The translations under genes and the position numbers were made by a program. A DNA stretch of 64,000 nucleotides, taken from Bacillus sp. AFS006103. GTDB taxonomy: Bacteria > Bacillota > Bacilli > Bacillales > Cytobacillaceae. This document shows, piece by piece, positions 35,433 through 43,688 of this stretch (within the stretch, counting starts at the first letter, position 1; each line of letters begins with the position of its first letter). Where the stretch lies: positions 62,001 through 126,000 of the forward strand of contig NTXX01000016.1 in the NCBI GenBank assembly GCA_002559145.1, given 5' to 3'. Under the pieces are notes generated by a model. That model saw only the letters and a list, made by a program, of their open reading frames with translations, made no database searches and was not told the DNA's origin.

Positions 35433-35461
35433 AGACCATCTTTTCAAAGAAAAGATGGTCT
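35433..35461. terminator. Bidirectional terminator
   Basis: AGACCATCTTTTC pairs perfectly with GAAAAGATGGTCT across AAA. Confidence 0.85.
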
Positions 35462-35467
35462 ATTATC

Positions 35468-36616
35468 TTAATGGTTTAAAATACTATTCTTAGCTAATAA
35501 TTGGATGGTCATATCATCCATCGGTGGATTATGCAGGCCCGCTCTAACATCTCGATAATATCGTTGTAACGGATTTTTCATTGAAAGACTTTTTGCACCC
35601 ACGATTCTCATTGCCAAATCAACAACTTCGATTGCCATATTCGTAACAGATAATTTGGCAGCTCCTAAAGCTGCTCCCATCTTTTCCCGGCCATCATCGT
35701 TTGTAAGGTCCCATTGTCTTGCAACTCCGTATAAGATGTATTCGGACTGCATTAATTTTAACTCAACTTCACCAAGTTTTTGCCGAACATTTGGTAAATC
35801 GATGATTGGTCCAAGAATACTATTTGGGGAATAGTCCTTAGCGAATTGAATCGCATATCTTTGCGCTGCTTTTGCTATACCAAGATAACATGCTGGTATA
35901 TGGAGGAGCCAGCCATTTGCCCTTTTTGCATTAGAGCTAAACTCCTCGACTAGGTATTCACTTTCTACTAAACAATTATCCAAAATTAAGTCATGACTTC
36001 CAGTTCCTTTTAATGCGATACTATCCCAAGTTTCCTCTATATTCAATCCATTTGTTGACCGTGGAATAAGAAAATTGGCGACATCATTTGTCTCTTTGAT
36101 TGTTGCACTAACAATGAAGAAATCTAGGACGGGCGACATTGTCGTAAATGTTTTCCTTCCATTAATAACCCAGCCATTCTTTACTTTCTCGGCTGTGGTT
36201 TCTGGTCTGCCGCCTCGCGTAGGACTACCTGTCTTTGGTTCACTTTGGGCACTATTGATTAGTGCACCATTTTTCACTTGTTCACAAAGATATCTAAAGA
36301 TTGACTCCTTCCATGAGTTTTTTTCATGTAAATTCATGATTATCCCCATATGCCAGCCAACGGAAAGAGCGGTTGCTCCGTCACCTTCCGCCATCGTTTC
36401 TTGAAGTCGAATTAGCTCATGGAGTGAAATCTCCTTCCCCCCATACATAGATGGAACAGTCAAAGTCGTGTATCCCGTATCTTTTAGGTCCTGGATATTT
36501 GCAAACGGAAAACTGCCTTCTATATCAACCTGATGTGCTCGTACGAGGAAATCTTTTGCAAGCTTTCTCATAAGATCTATTCGTTCATCCAATGTATCTA
36601 ATTCTTGAAAGTTCAT
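35468..36616 (-). CDS. Acyl-CoA dehydrogenase-family flavoprotein (YdbM/DszC-like)
   Basis: 382 residues with the ACAD fold: N-terminal helices, SAQSEPKTGSPTRGG (equivalent of the FAD-binding beta segment), WVINGRKTFTTMSPVLDFFIV, and a C-terminal helical domain with the YYRDVRAGL end. The usual catalytic Glu is not evident, and the sequence resembles B. subtilis YdbM and the DszC/SfnB group, flavin monooxygenases or sulfur-scavenging enzymes. The start is the ATG at 36616, with GGAGAGA upstream; a longer frame would overlap the ktr gene. It follows ktr after 34 bp, so co-transcription is possible. Confidence 0.75.
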   Translation of the reverse strand: MNFQELDTLDERIDLMRKLAKDFLVRAHQVDIEGSFPFANIQDLKDTGYTTLTVPSMYGGKEISLHELIRLQETMAEGDGATALSVGWHMGIIMNLHEKNSWKESIFRYLCEQVKNGALINSAQSEPKTGSPTRGGRPETTAEKVKNGWVINGRKTFTTMSPVLDFFIVSATIKETNDVANFLIPRSTNGLNIEETWDSIALKGTGSHDLILDNCLVESEYLVEEFSSNAKRANGWLLHIPACYLGIAKAAQRYAIQFAKDYSPNSILGPIIDLPNVRQKLGEVELKLMQSEYILYGVARQWDLTNDDGREKMGAALGAAKLSVTNMAIEVVDLAMRIVGAKSLSMKNPLQRYYRDVRAGLHNPPMDDMTIQLLAKNSILNH

Positions 36617-36650
36617 TCTCATCTCTCCAATCTCATACCTTGTGTGTATA

Positions 36651-37988
36651 CTACCCAATTGTGATTTTACCCTTTGGATATCGGAATGCATCAGGCTTTT
36701 TGCGTATAGTCACTGCATAAGCAATCGTTAATGGCCCTACCCTGCCGGCAAACATGGTAAAAATAATTAATGCCTTGCCCACTGGTGATAATTCAGGTGT
36801 CAATCCCATCGAGAGCCCCACTGTGGCAAATGCAGAAGTTACTTCAAATACGATTGCCAAAAAATCTTGCCCATGTTCAGAAATAGTTAAAATTAGTGTC
36901 ATCAGCATCACTAAAAATAATCCACTTAATGTAACCGTTAACGCTTTATAAATGGTTTCATATTCAATCCTCTGACGGTAAAAAATAACATCTTCTTTCC
37001 CGCGAATTTGCGACCAAACGGCACCAATGAGTGTTGTAAATGTAGTTGTCTTTATTCCGCCCCCCGTCGATCCTGGAGATGCTCCAACAAACATTAGAAG
37101 GACAATTAATAATAATGATGATTGAGTCAGATCGGCAATATTTAACGTGTTAGCACCTGCTGTTCTAGCTGTTACAGATTGAAATAATGACCCAAGTATT
37201 TTCCCTAATAACGATAAGGGTTTTAGCGTTAAACCGTTGGAATATTCCAGCAAAAAAATACCTGCCGTCCCAACTACAACTAACACAGTGCTCGTCATTA
37301 AGACAATCTTTGTATGTAGTGATAACCGTTTTGAAACACGATATTCAAACAGTTCGTTCATAACGATAAAGCCAATCCCACCTAATATAATTAATGCACT
37401 AACCGTTAGAGTAACAGTTGGATCGTCAACATAACTTGTTAAACTATGAAACTCACCCATTAAGTCAAACCCGGCATTGTTAAAATTAGAAATCGAATGA
37501 AATATTCCATAATAAATGGCCTTCCCGATTGGCATATCAAATGAAAAACGAATAGATAAAAGCATCGCACCGACTAACTCAATGATGGCTGTAAAAATCA
37601 AAATTCGTCTTGCTAAGCGAACAATCCCCTCCATTGATAGATTATTTAATGATTCTTGAAGTAAAATCCTTTCTTTTAAAGAAATTCTTTTCCCAACTAA
37701 GAAGGCAAAGAAAGTAGCAAACGTCATAAATCCAAGGCCACCGATTTGAATCATGCATAATATCGTTATTTGCCCGAATATCGTAAAAGTGGTGCCAGTA
37801 TCGACGACAACCAAACCAGTTACGCAAGTCGCTGAGGTGGCAGTAAACAAGGCATTTAAAAATGGCAACCCCTGCCCATTTGCAGTCGAAGCCGGCAAGG
37901 TCAGTAAAAAAGTCCCTATGACAATAATTAAACCAAAACCCAGAACTAGAATCTTCGGCGGATCAAGATATACCTTTTTACGCAGCAT
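36651..37988 (-). CDS. ktrD: Ktr/Trk potassium uptake channel subunit (KtrB/KtrD)
   Basis: 445 residues, four membrane-pore-membrane repeats. Filter glycines are visible in TCVTGLVV, NNAGFDL, RTAGANT and FATVGLS. KtrB/D subunits are Na+-coupled K+ channels gated by an RCK subunit (KtrA/KtrC), which is not next to it. DPPKILVLGFG near the start and the size fit KtrD best. The start is the ATG at 37988 with AAGGGAG upstream; the ATG at 38006 lies over that site. A long inverted repeat lies upstream. Confidence 0.85.
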   Translation of the reverse strand: MLRKKVYLDPPKILVLGFGLIIVIGTFLLTLPASTANGQGLPFLNALFTATSATCVTGLVVVDTGTTFTIFGQITILCMIQIGGLGFMTFATFFAFLVGKRISLKERILLQESLNNLSMEGIVRLARRILIFTAIIELVGAMLLSIRFSFDMPIGKAIYYGIFHSISNFNNAGFDLMGEFHSLTSYVDDPTVTLTVSALIILGGIGFIVMNELFEYRVSKRLSLHTKIVLMTSTVLVVVGTAGIFLLEYSNGLTLKPLSLLGKILGSLFQSVTARTAGANTLNIADLTQSSLLLIVLLMFVGASPGSTGGGIKTTTFTTLIGAVWSQIRGKEDVIFYRQRIEYETIYKALTVTLSGLFLVMLMTLILTISEHGQDFLAIVFEVTSAFATVGLSMGLTPELSPVGKALIIFTMFAGRVGPLTIAYAVTIRKKPDAFRYPKGKITIG

Positions 37989-38041
37989 AATTTTCTCCCT
38001 TTTCATAGTATATTTATTTTAAGCAAACAATTAATAATCAT

Positions 38042-38079
38042 GTGAACCTATGACTTTTTTATTTTATTCCTAGGTTCAC
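38042..38079 (-). promoter_or_regulatory. Inverted repeat upstream of ktr gene
   Basis: GTGAACCTA (38042-38050) and TAGGTTCAC (38071-38079) are a perfect 9-bp inverted repeat with a 20-nt AT-rich spacer. It could be an operator or a leader hairpin of ktr. No c-di-AMP riboswitch consensus was recognised. Confidence 0.4.
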
Positions 38080-38173
38080 TATTTTAAATAATCGTAAATC
38101 AATAATACAGGAAAACTTTACAATTTCGAATAATAAACTACTTACAAAATTTATTAATTAAGTGTGTCAAATG

Positions 38174-38217
38174 TGTGTCATAACTCACTGTTCAACGTCT
38201 ACATATTGTTCTATAAT
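38174..38217 (+). promoter_or_regulatory. FNR-type box and -10 of the narK-PAS gene
   Basis: TGTGT-CATAAC-TCACT (38174-38189) fits TGTGA-N6-TCACA. A perfect -10 TATAAT follows at 38212-38217. The box centre is about 42.5 bp before the predicted start, at the activating position. Confidence 0.7.
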
Positions 38218-38319
38218 ACAAGAAGTAAATTTTTCCATGTTAATGAACACACTTTCTTAAGATATTAAGCGGCAGTTGGAGGAATAATACAAGAACATGG
38301 GAATTAAAGGGGGATTTTT

Positions 38320-39816
38320 ATGAAGCAAGGAACTAAACAACTAATTGTACAAACTGGAAGCCTTGTAGCAGGTTTTATGGTTTGGGTATTAATATCATCA
38401 CTTATGCCTTTTATTAAAGCGGATATAAATCTTACTTCTACTCAAATTGCTTGGGCAACGGCCGTCCCGGTAATCCTCGGATCCCTGCTTCGTGTTCCGA
38501 TAGGTTACTGGACCAATCGCTATGGTGCTCGAACATTATTTACCATCAGCTTTATTGTTCTGATTATTCCAATTGCCTTGTTAAGCTATGCCAATTCACT
38601 GCTAACATTAATTCTCGGTGGATTTTTACTTGGGATTGGCGGCGCTGTTTTTTCCGTCGGTGTTACTTCACTACCCAAGTATTATGAAAAATCAAAGCAT
38701 GGCTTTATTAACGGAATTTACGGTGCCGGTAATATCGGAACAGCGATAACATCCTTTTCCGCACCCGTACTTGCTACTGCCTACGGGTGGAGAACCACGA
38801 TTAAAATATTCCTAATCGTTGTATTAATCTTTGCTCTTTTAAACTTTATTTTGGGGGACAGAAAAGAACGAAAAGTTAACATTTCCTTAACAGACCAAAT
38901 CAAAGATGTATATAAAAATCCAAAACTATGGTTTCTAAGTTTATTTTATTTTATCACTTTCGGTTCCTTTGTCGCCTTCACTATTTATTTACCTTCATTT
39001 TTAGTTAATCACTTTGAATTAGACAAAGTGGATGCAGGACTAAGGACTGCAGGTTTTATTGCTTTGGCAACGTTTTTTCGACCGATAGGTGGATGGTTAG
39101 GCGATAAAATTAATCCTTTTCTTATTTTAATGGCAGTATTCTTTAGCCTAACTTTTGCAGGATTTCTTTTGTCCTTTACTCCTTCTCTGCCGATTTATTC
39201 CTTTGGCTGCTTATTAGTTGCGTTCTTCGCGGGATTAGGAAATGGGGCAATCTTTAAACTTGTTCCATTATATTTTTCAAAACAAGCGGGTATTGTGAAT
39301 GGAATTGTTTCAGCGATGGGTGGGCTTGGTGGTTTTTTCCCGCCAATCATTCTCACCATTCTCTTTAATTGGACCGGTCACTATGCAATCGGGTTTATGT
39401 CCTTATCTGAATTTTCCTTAGCAAGTCTGGTTATTGTAGTATGGTTATATTATCAAGATAAGCTGGATATTTCAGCAAAGATTGTTAATCATGCGTTAGA
39501 TGGCATTTGTGTAACAGATGTTCACGGTATAATTCAAAGCATCAATCCCGCTTTCACAAAAATTACTGGCTATAGTCCAACTGAGGTAATTGGTAAAACC
39601 CCAAGTGTTCTTCAATCCGGTGAACATAACAATGAATTTTACAACAAAATGTGGGATAGTTTAAAGGCAAAGGGAGTTTGGGAAGGGTATATTTGGAATA
39701 AGCGGAAAAACAATGATATCTATAGAGAATGGCTAACAATCACAGCCATCAAAGATGATGCAGGCGAAATAAAAAACTATGTTGGGATGTTTTATGAAGA
39801 TAACGAAAAGTCCTAG
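38320..39816 (+). CDS. NarK-family nitrate/nitrite transporter with C-terminal PAS domain
   Basis: 498 residues. The first ~390 form a 12-helix MFS transporter of the nitrate/nitrite porter family (GAGNIGTAITSFSAPV; GGLGGFFPPIILTI). A PAS domain with PAC motif follows directly (ALDGICVTDVHGIIQSINPA, ITGYSPTEVIGKTPSVLQSG, VWEGYIWNKRKN, YVGMFYEDN). PAS domains sense redox, heme or small ligands, so transport or an output may be gated. There is no kinase or cyclase output. GGGGGAT precedes the ATG. The promoter has an FNR box; a terminator follows. A fusion error is unlikely, as the frame is continuous. Confidence 0.9.
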   Translation: MKQGTKQLIVQTGSLVAGFMVWVLISSLMPFIKADINLTSTQIAWATAVPVILGSLLRVPIGYWTNRYGARTLFTISFIVLIIPIALLSYANSLLTLILGGFLLGIGGAVFSVGVTSLPKYYEKSKHGFINGIYGAGNIGTAITSFSAPVLATAYGWRTTIKIFLIVVLIFALLNFILGDRKERKVNISLTDQIKDVYKNPKLWFLSLFYFITFGSFVAFTIYLPSFLVNHFELDKVDAGLRTAGFIALATFFRPIGGWLGDKINPFLILMAVFFSLTFAGFLLSFTPSLPIYSFGCLLVAFFAGLGNGAIFKLVPLYFSKQAGIVNGIVSAMGGLGGFFPPIILTILFNWTGHYAIGFMSLSEFSLASLVIVVWLYYQDKLDISAKIVNHALDGICVTDVHGIIQSINPAFTKITGYSPTEVIGKTPSVLQSGEHNNEFYNKMWDSLKAKGVWEGYIWNKRKNNDIYREWLTITAIKDDAGEIKNYVGMFYEDNEKS

Positions 39817-39835
39817 AAAAAGGCAGTACCAATCG

Positions 39836-39864
39836 AGACCTTCCCCCGTGGAAGGTCTTTTCTT
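39836..39864 (+). terminator. Intrinsic terminator
   Basis: AGACCTTCC pairs with GGAAGGTCT and is followed by T-rich sequence. Confidence 0.8.
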
Positions 39865-39935
39865 TTGCAAAAGGAAAATCAAATTATTACAACTTTTTGT
39901 CATCTTCTGTGTGTTCACATTTCGTTCACTGTTTT

Positions 39936-39979
39936 TGTGACGTACGTCACAAAATTCTTGTTACCCTCTGGTTTATAGT
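39936..39979 (+). promoter_or_regulatory. Perfect FNR box and -10 of narK
   Basis: TGTGACGTACGTCACA (39936-39951) is a perfect palindrome matching the FNR consensus. A -10 TATAGT is at 39974-39979. The box centre is about 42.5 bp before the predicted start near 39986. Confidence 0.85.
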
Positions 39980-40047
39980 AATAACACAAACAAGAACACT
40001 AACTTTTTCAAATAAACTTTGAGAGCAATTTTAGGAGGAAAAACAAA

Positions 40048-41349
40048 ATGGCGCGAATTAATTATTGGGATCCAGAAGACGAAAAGTTTTGGAACGCAGA
40101 AGGAAAAAAGCATGCTCGACGAAATCTATGGATTTCTGTCCCTTCTTTAATGATGGCATTTATCGTTTGGCAGATTTGGTCAGTGGTAGCTGTTAGACTT
40201 AACGACATCGGCTTTCATTTTACTGAAGAACAGCTCTTTACACTTGCCGCTATTCCAGGTCTCGTTGGTGCAACTCTTCGCTTTGTTTATACGTTCGCAG
40301 TCGGCTCGATTGGCGGAAAAAACTGGACAGTTATTTCAACAGCAGTCTTGGCGATCCCGGCGATTGGGATTGGATTTGCGGTCCAAAACCCGGAAACACC
40401 ATTTTCAATTATGTTATTGCTTGCAGCCCTTTGTGGTCTTGGCGGTGGTAATTTCTCATCCTCTTCAGCAAATATTAGCTTCTTCTTTCCAAAAAAGGAA
40501 AAAGGAACAGCACTAGGAATTAATGGCGGTTTAGGAAACATGGGTGTATCTGTGGTGCAATTCGTTACACCATTAATTATTACTTCAGGAACTTTTGCAT
40601 TAGTTGGCAATAAGCAAGTTTTAGCAAATGGTCAAGAAGTTTGGTTACAGAACGCAGCATTTATTTGGGTCATTCCAATCGTCATCCTAACGGTTTTAGC
40701 CATGTTCAAAATGGATAATGTACCAGGTGCAAAGCAATCTGTTGCGGACCAGTTTGTGATTGTAAAACGAAAGCACACATGGATTATGACAGCACTTTAT
40801 GTCGCAACTTTTGGTTCATTCATCGGTTATTCTGCGGCATTTCCACTTTTATTAAGATCACAATTTCCTGAGCATATTTCACTTGCCTTCCTTGGTGCAT
40901 TAGTAGCTGCAGCAGCTAGACCTTTGGGCGGTTGGATGGCAGACAAACTGGGTGGTGCTAAGGTGACTGCGTATGTCTTAATCATTATGGGAATTGGTGC
41001 AACAGGAGTTATTTACTTCCTAAATGGAAAACAATTTGCAGGATTCTTATTATCCTTTTTAATCCTATTCATTGCATCTGGTATTGGATCTGGCTCAACA
41101 TTCCAAATGATTCCGAACCTTTTTATTCCTAAAGAAGCAGCACCCGTAATCGGATTTTCAGCTGCATTTGCAGCCTACGGATCATTCTTTATTCCAAAGC
41201 TTTTCGGATGGTCTGTTAAAGCAACTGGCACTCCAGTTACTGCTTTTTACTTCTTTATCGGTTTTTATGTAGTAGCATTTGGACTCAACTGGTATTTCTA
41301 TCAAAGAAAAGCCACTGCAGCAAAGTCATTTACACAACAAGTCGGATAA
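40048..41349 (+). CDS. narK: NarK nitrate/nitrite MFS transporter
   Basis: 433 residues, 12 helices. LCGLGGGNFSSSSANISFFF and GTALGINGGLGNMGVSVVQ are the nitrate signature motifs, and an Arg in helix 2 (GATLRFVYTF) is the substrate Arg. It has a longer N-terminal cytoplasmic part (INYWDPEDEKFW) than B. subtilis NarK. It moves nitrate in, nitrite out, or both. AGGAGGAAAAACAAA precedes the ATG. It is expressed from a consensus FNR promoter, so induction without oxygen is expected. No narGHJI or nir genes are in the window. Confidence 0.9.
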   Translation: MARINYWDPEDEKFWNAEGKKHARRNLWISVPSLMMAFIVWQIWSVVAVRLNDIGFHFTEEQLFTLAAIPGLVGATLRFVYTFAVGSIGGKNWTVISTAVLAIPAIGIGFAVQNPETPFSIMLLLAALCGLGGGNFSSSSANISFFFPKKEKGTALGINGGLGNMGVSVVQFVTPLIITSGTFALVGNKQVLANGQEVWLQNAAFIWVIPIVILTVLAMFKMDNVPGAKQSVADQFVIVKRKHTWIMTALYVATFGSFIGYSAAFPLLLRSQFPEHISLAFLGALVAAAARPLGGWMADKLGGAKVTAYVLIIMGIGATGVIYFLNGKQFAGFLLSFLILFIASGIGSGSTFQMIPNLFIPKEAAPVIGFSAAFAAYGSFFIPKLFGWSVKATGTPVTAFYFFIGFYVVAFGLNWYFYQRKATAAKSFTQQVG

Positions 41350-41367
41350 ATCCGGCTTGTTTTTTTA
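41337..41367 (+). terminator. Terminator of narK
   Basis: ACAAGTCGGA pairs with TCCGGCTTGT and is followed by seven T; the stop codon is in the loop. Confidence 0.85.
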
Positions 41368-41431
41368 GGCCGATAATATTGCCTGGTGCTTTTTGATCCT
41401 TGTGCTTCGCACCGATTAGCATGGTATCAAC

Positions 41432-41468
41432 AAAAAAAAACAACGCAGTGATTAAACTGCGTTGTTTA
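41432..41468 (-). terminator. Terminator of fdhF
   Basis: ACAACGCAGT pairs with ACTGCGTTGT, with a long T-run on the minus strand. Confidence 0.85.
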
Positions 41469-41476
41469 AAATTTTT

Positions 41477-43537
41477 TTATAACCTCGATATCGCAACCGC
41501 ACATGCCTTAAATTCGGCAGTTCCTGAAATAGGATCAAACTCATTTAAGGTTAAGACATTGGTCGGTGTCTCGCTCCAGTGGAAGCTCATAAAAACGAGC
41601 CCTGGCACTACTTGTTCTGTAATCTTAGCCTTGACCTGCAGTTCCCCTCTTCTTGAGCGAACCTGAACCACTTCACCATCTGTTATCCCTAAATCTGTTG
41701 CATCATTGGGATGAATATCCACAGTTTCTTCCGTTTGTTTTAATTTAACTCCAGCAGCATAATGGCGTGTCTGAGAATGAGTATTGTATGATTCATAACG
41801 CCTTCCAGTTGTTAGTGTAAACGGATAATCAGCATCAGGTAGTTCTAATGGTGCCGTATAATCTACTGGTATAAAAGTGGACTTTGTTGGTAACGACTCC
41901 GGTTGGTGGAACCTCTCATGCAAGATAAGTGTTCCTGGGTGTTTTTCATCAGGGCAAGGATAATGAATTCCATACTCCTTATCAAGTCTTTCATACGTAA
42001 TGCCACCATACATCTCACCAGCTAGTTTTCTGACCTCATCCCAGATTTCTTCACTGTTATTATAGTGCATCGGATAACCCATTAATGTTGATAAATCACA
42101 AAGTATTTCCCAATCTTCTTTCACATTAGGGTGGGGTTCTACTGCTTTACGAACCCGTTGAACTCTACGATCAGTGTTGGTATATGTTCCATCCACTTCA
42201 CCCCATGAACGTGCTGGCAATACAACATCAGCCATTTTTGCTGTTTCCGTTAGGAAAATATCTTGAACAATTAATAGGTCAAGCTTTTCAAACAATGTTT
42301 GTGTATGATTCATGTGAACATCAGCAAGGAGCGGGTTCTCACCAATCACATAAAGTGCCTTTAATTCACCCGTCTCAATCCGATCGAATGTTCTTGTTTG
42401 TGTATCACCAACTCTAGTGTTTAGCTCAACGTTCCATTCCTTTTCAAACCGGGCCCTAGAATCACTATTAGCAATACTCATTCCACCAGTTAATTGGTTT
42501 GGCAAACAACCCATATCTCCTGCACCTTGAACATTATTCTGACCTCTAAGCGGCATGACACCAGTGCCTGGTTTACCGATATTCCCAGTCAACAAGGCTA
42601 GATTGGCAATATCCAAGACATTATTAACACCACAGTGATGCTCTGTAATTCCAAGAGTGTACGCAATCATGGAACCGTTTGAAGTTGCATACTCTCTTGC
42701 CGTTGCAGCAATATCTTCCTCATTTAAACCGGTAATTGAAGCAGCGTATTCCAAAGTAAAAGGCTCAACTTGTTTTTCTAACTTTTCAAAATCAAGCGTA
42801 ACTTGTTGGATAAACTCTGGATCGTATAAACCTTCTTTTAGGATCACTCGAATAATGGCATTGATAAGTGCAATATCTGAGCCCACGTTTAATTGCAAGT
42901 GACGATGTGAGGATTTTACCATATCAATTTTCCTTGGATCTACCACAATTATTTTCAACCCAGCTTTTGCAGCTTTTTTCATCCGATTTGCAATGATAGG
43001 ATGTGCCTCAGTTGTATTTGATCCCATCAAAAGTAATACTTCTGCTCGATCAATATCATCTAATGTATTAGTTGGTGAACCGCTTCCAAAAACAGTTGCC
43101 AGACCGGCAACGCTAGAGGCGTGTCAAGTACGGTTACAGCCATCAATATTGTTACTATTAATAACCGCCCTCATAAATTTTTGAGTGACAAAATTGGACT
43201 CGTTTGTATTTCTCGCACAAGCAAACATGGAAATCGAGTCTGAACCCCAAGTAGTTTTTATATTGGATAATTGACTAGCAATGAATCGATAGGCTTCATC
43301 CCAAGTTGTTTCGACTAGCTGCCCTGCTTTCCTAATGAGTGGAGATGTTAATCTATTTTTCGCATGTACGTATTCATAGGCAAATGCACCTTTTACACAT
43401 GTTTGCCCTTTGTTCACTGGTGCTTCCTTGTCGCCACGGATTTTCATAATTCGGTTGTCTTTGACTTCAAGGACTAAGCCGCAACCAGTACCACAGTATC
43501 CGCAGATTGTTTTAACAAAATTTGCTTCTCCCACCAT
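41477..43537 (-). CDS. fdhF: Selenocysteine-containing formate dehydrogenase, FdhF-type
   Basis: 686 residues when the in-frame TGA at 43124-43126 is read as selenocysteine 138. Flanks NNIDGCNRT and HASSVAGLATVFGSG equal the FdhF active site (E. coli reads ...R-V-Sec-H-G-P-S-V-A-G). A hairpin with loop GGUCU, the SelB-binding type, lies 12 nt after the UGA. One [4Fe-4S] cluster is bound by Cys12, Cys15, Cys19 and Cys47; the rest is the bis-MGD molybdenum fold ending in a QVRSRRGELQVKA beta barrel. It oxidises formate to CO2. The ATG at 43537 follows GGGAG. No partner subunits lie nearby. Confidence 0.9.
43095..43126 (-). promoter_or_regulatory. Selenocysteine UGA codon and bacterial SECIS hairpin
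   Basis: On the minus strand the UGA (43126-43124) is followed after 12 nt by GTTGCCGGTCTGGCAAC (43111-43095), a perfect 6-bp stem with apical loop GGTCT. This matches the E. coli fdhF element in loop sequence and spacing. Confidence 0.9.
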
Positions 43538-43661
43538 GTTCACTCCCTTAAAAAAACATATTTACCTATATAAACATATTAATCTATTTTAGAAGTTTAT
43601 TGATTCCTTTTCGAAAAATTTTTTGTCTATTTCTTGAATGAAAAATTTGGAAATAAAAAAA

Positions 43662-43688
43662 GACGAGAGATTTGCTCCCTCGCCTTAG
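43662..43688 (-). terminator. Probable terminator of the PAS kinase gene
   Basis: GGCGAGGGAG pairs imperfectly with CTCTCGTC across the stop codon region; a T-run follows on the minus strand. Confidence 0.5.

Larger units (their letters stand above)
38007..38319. other. 313-bp divergent intergenic region
   Basis: It holds the inverted repeat before ktr and the FNR-type promoter of the NarK-PAS gene; no coding frame is supported. Confidence 0.7.

Noticed and set aside
41477-43543. Two separate ORFs read as a broken (pseudogene) molybdopterin oxidoreductase
   Set aside because: The only interruption is a TGA at the selenocysteine site with a matching SECIS hairpin and full conservation on both sides, so an intact selenoprotein gene is the better reading.
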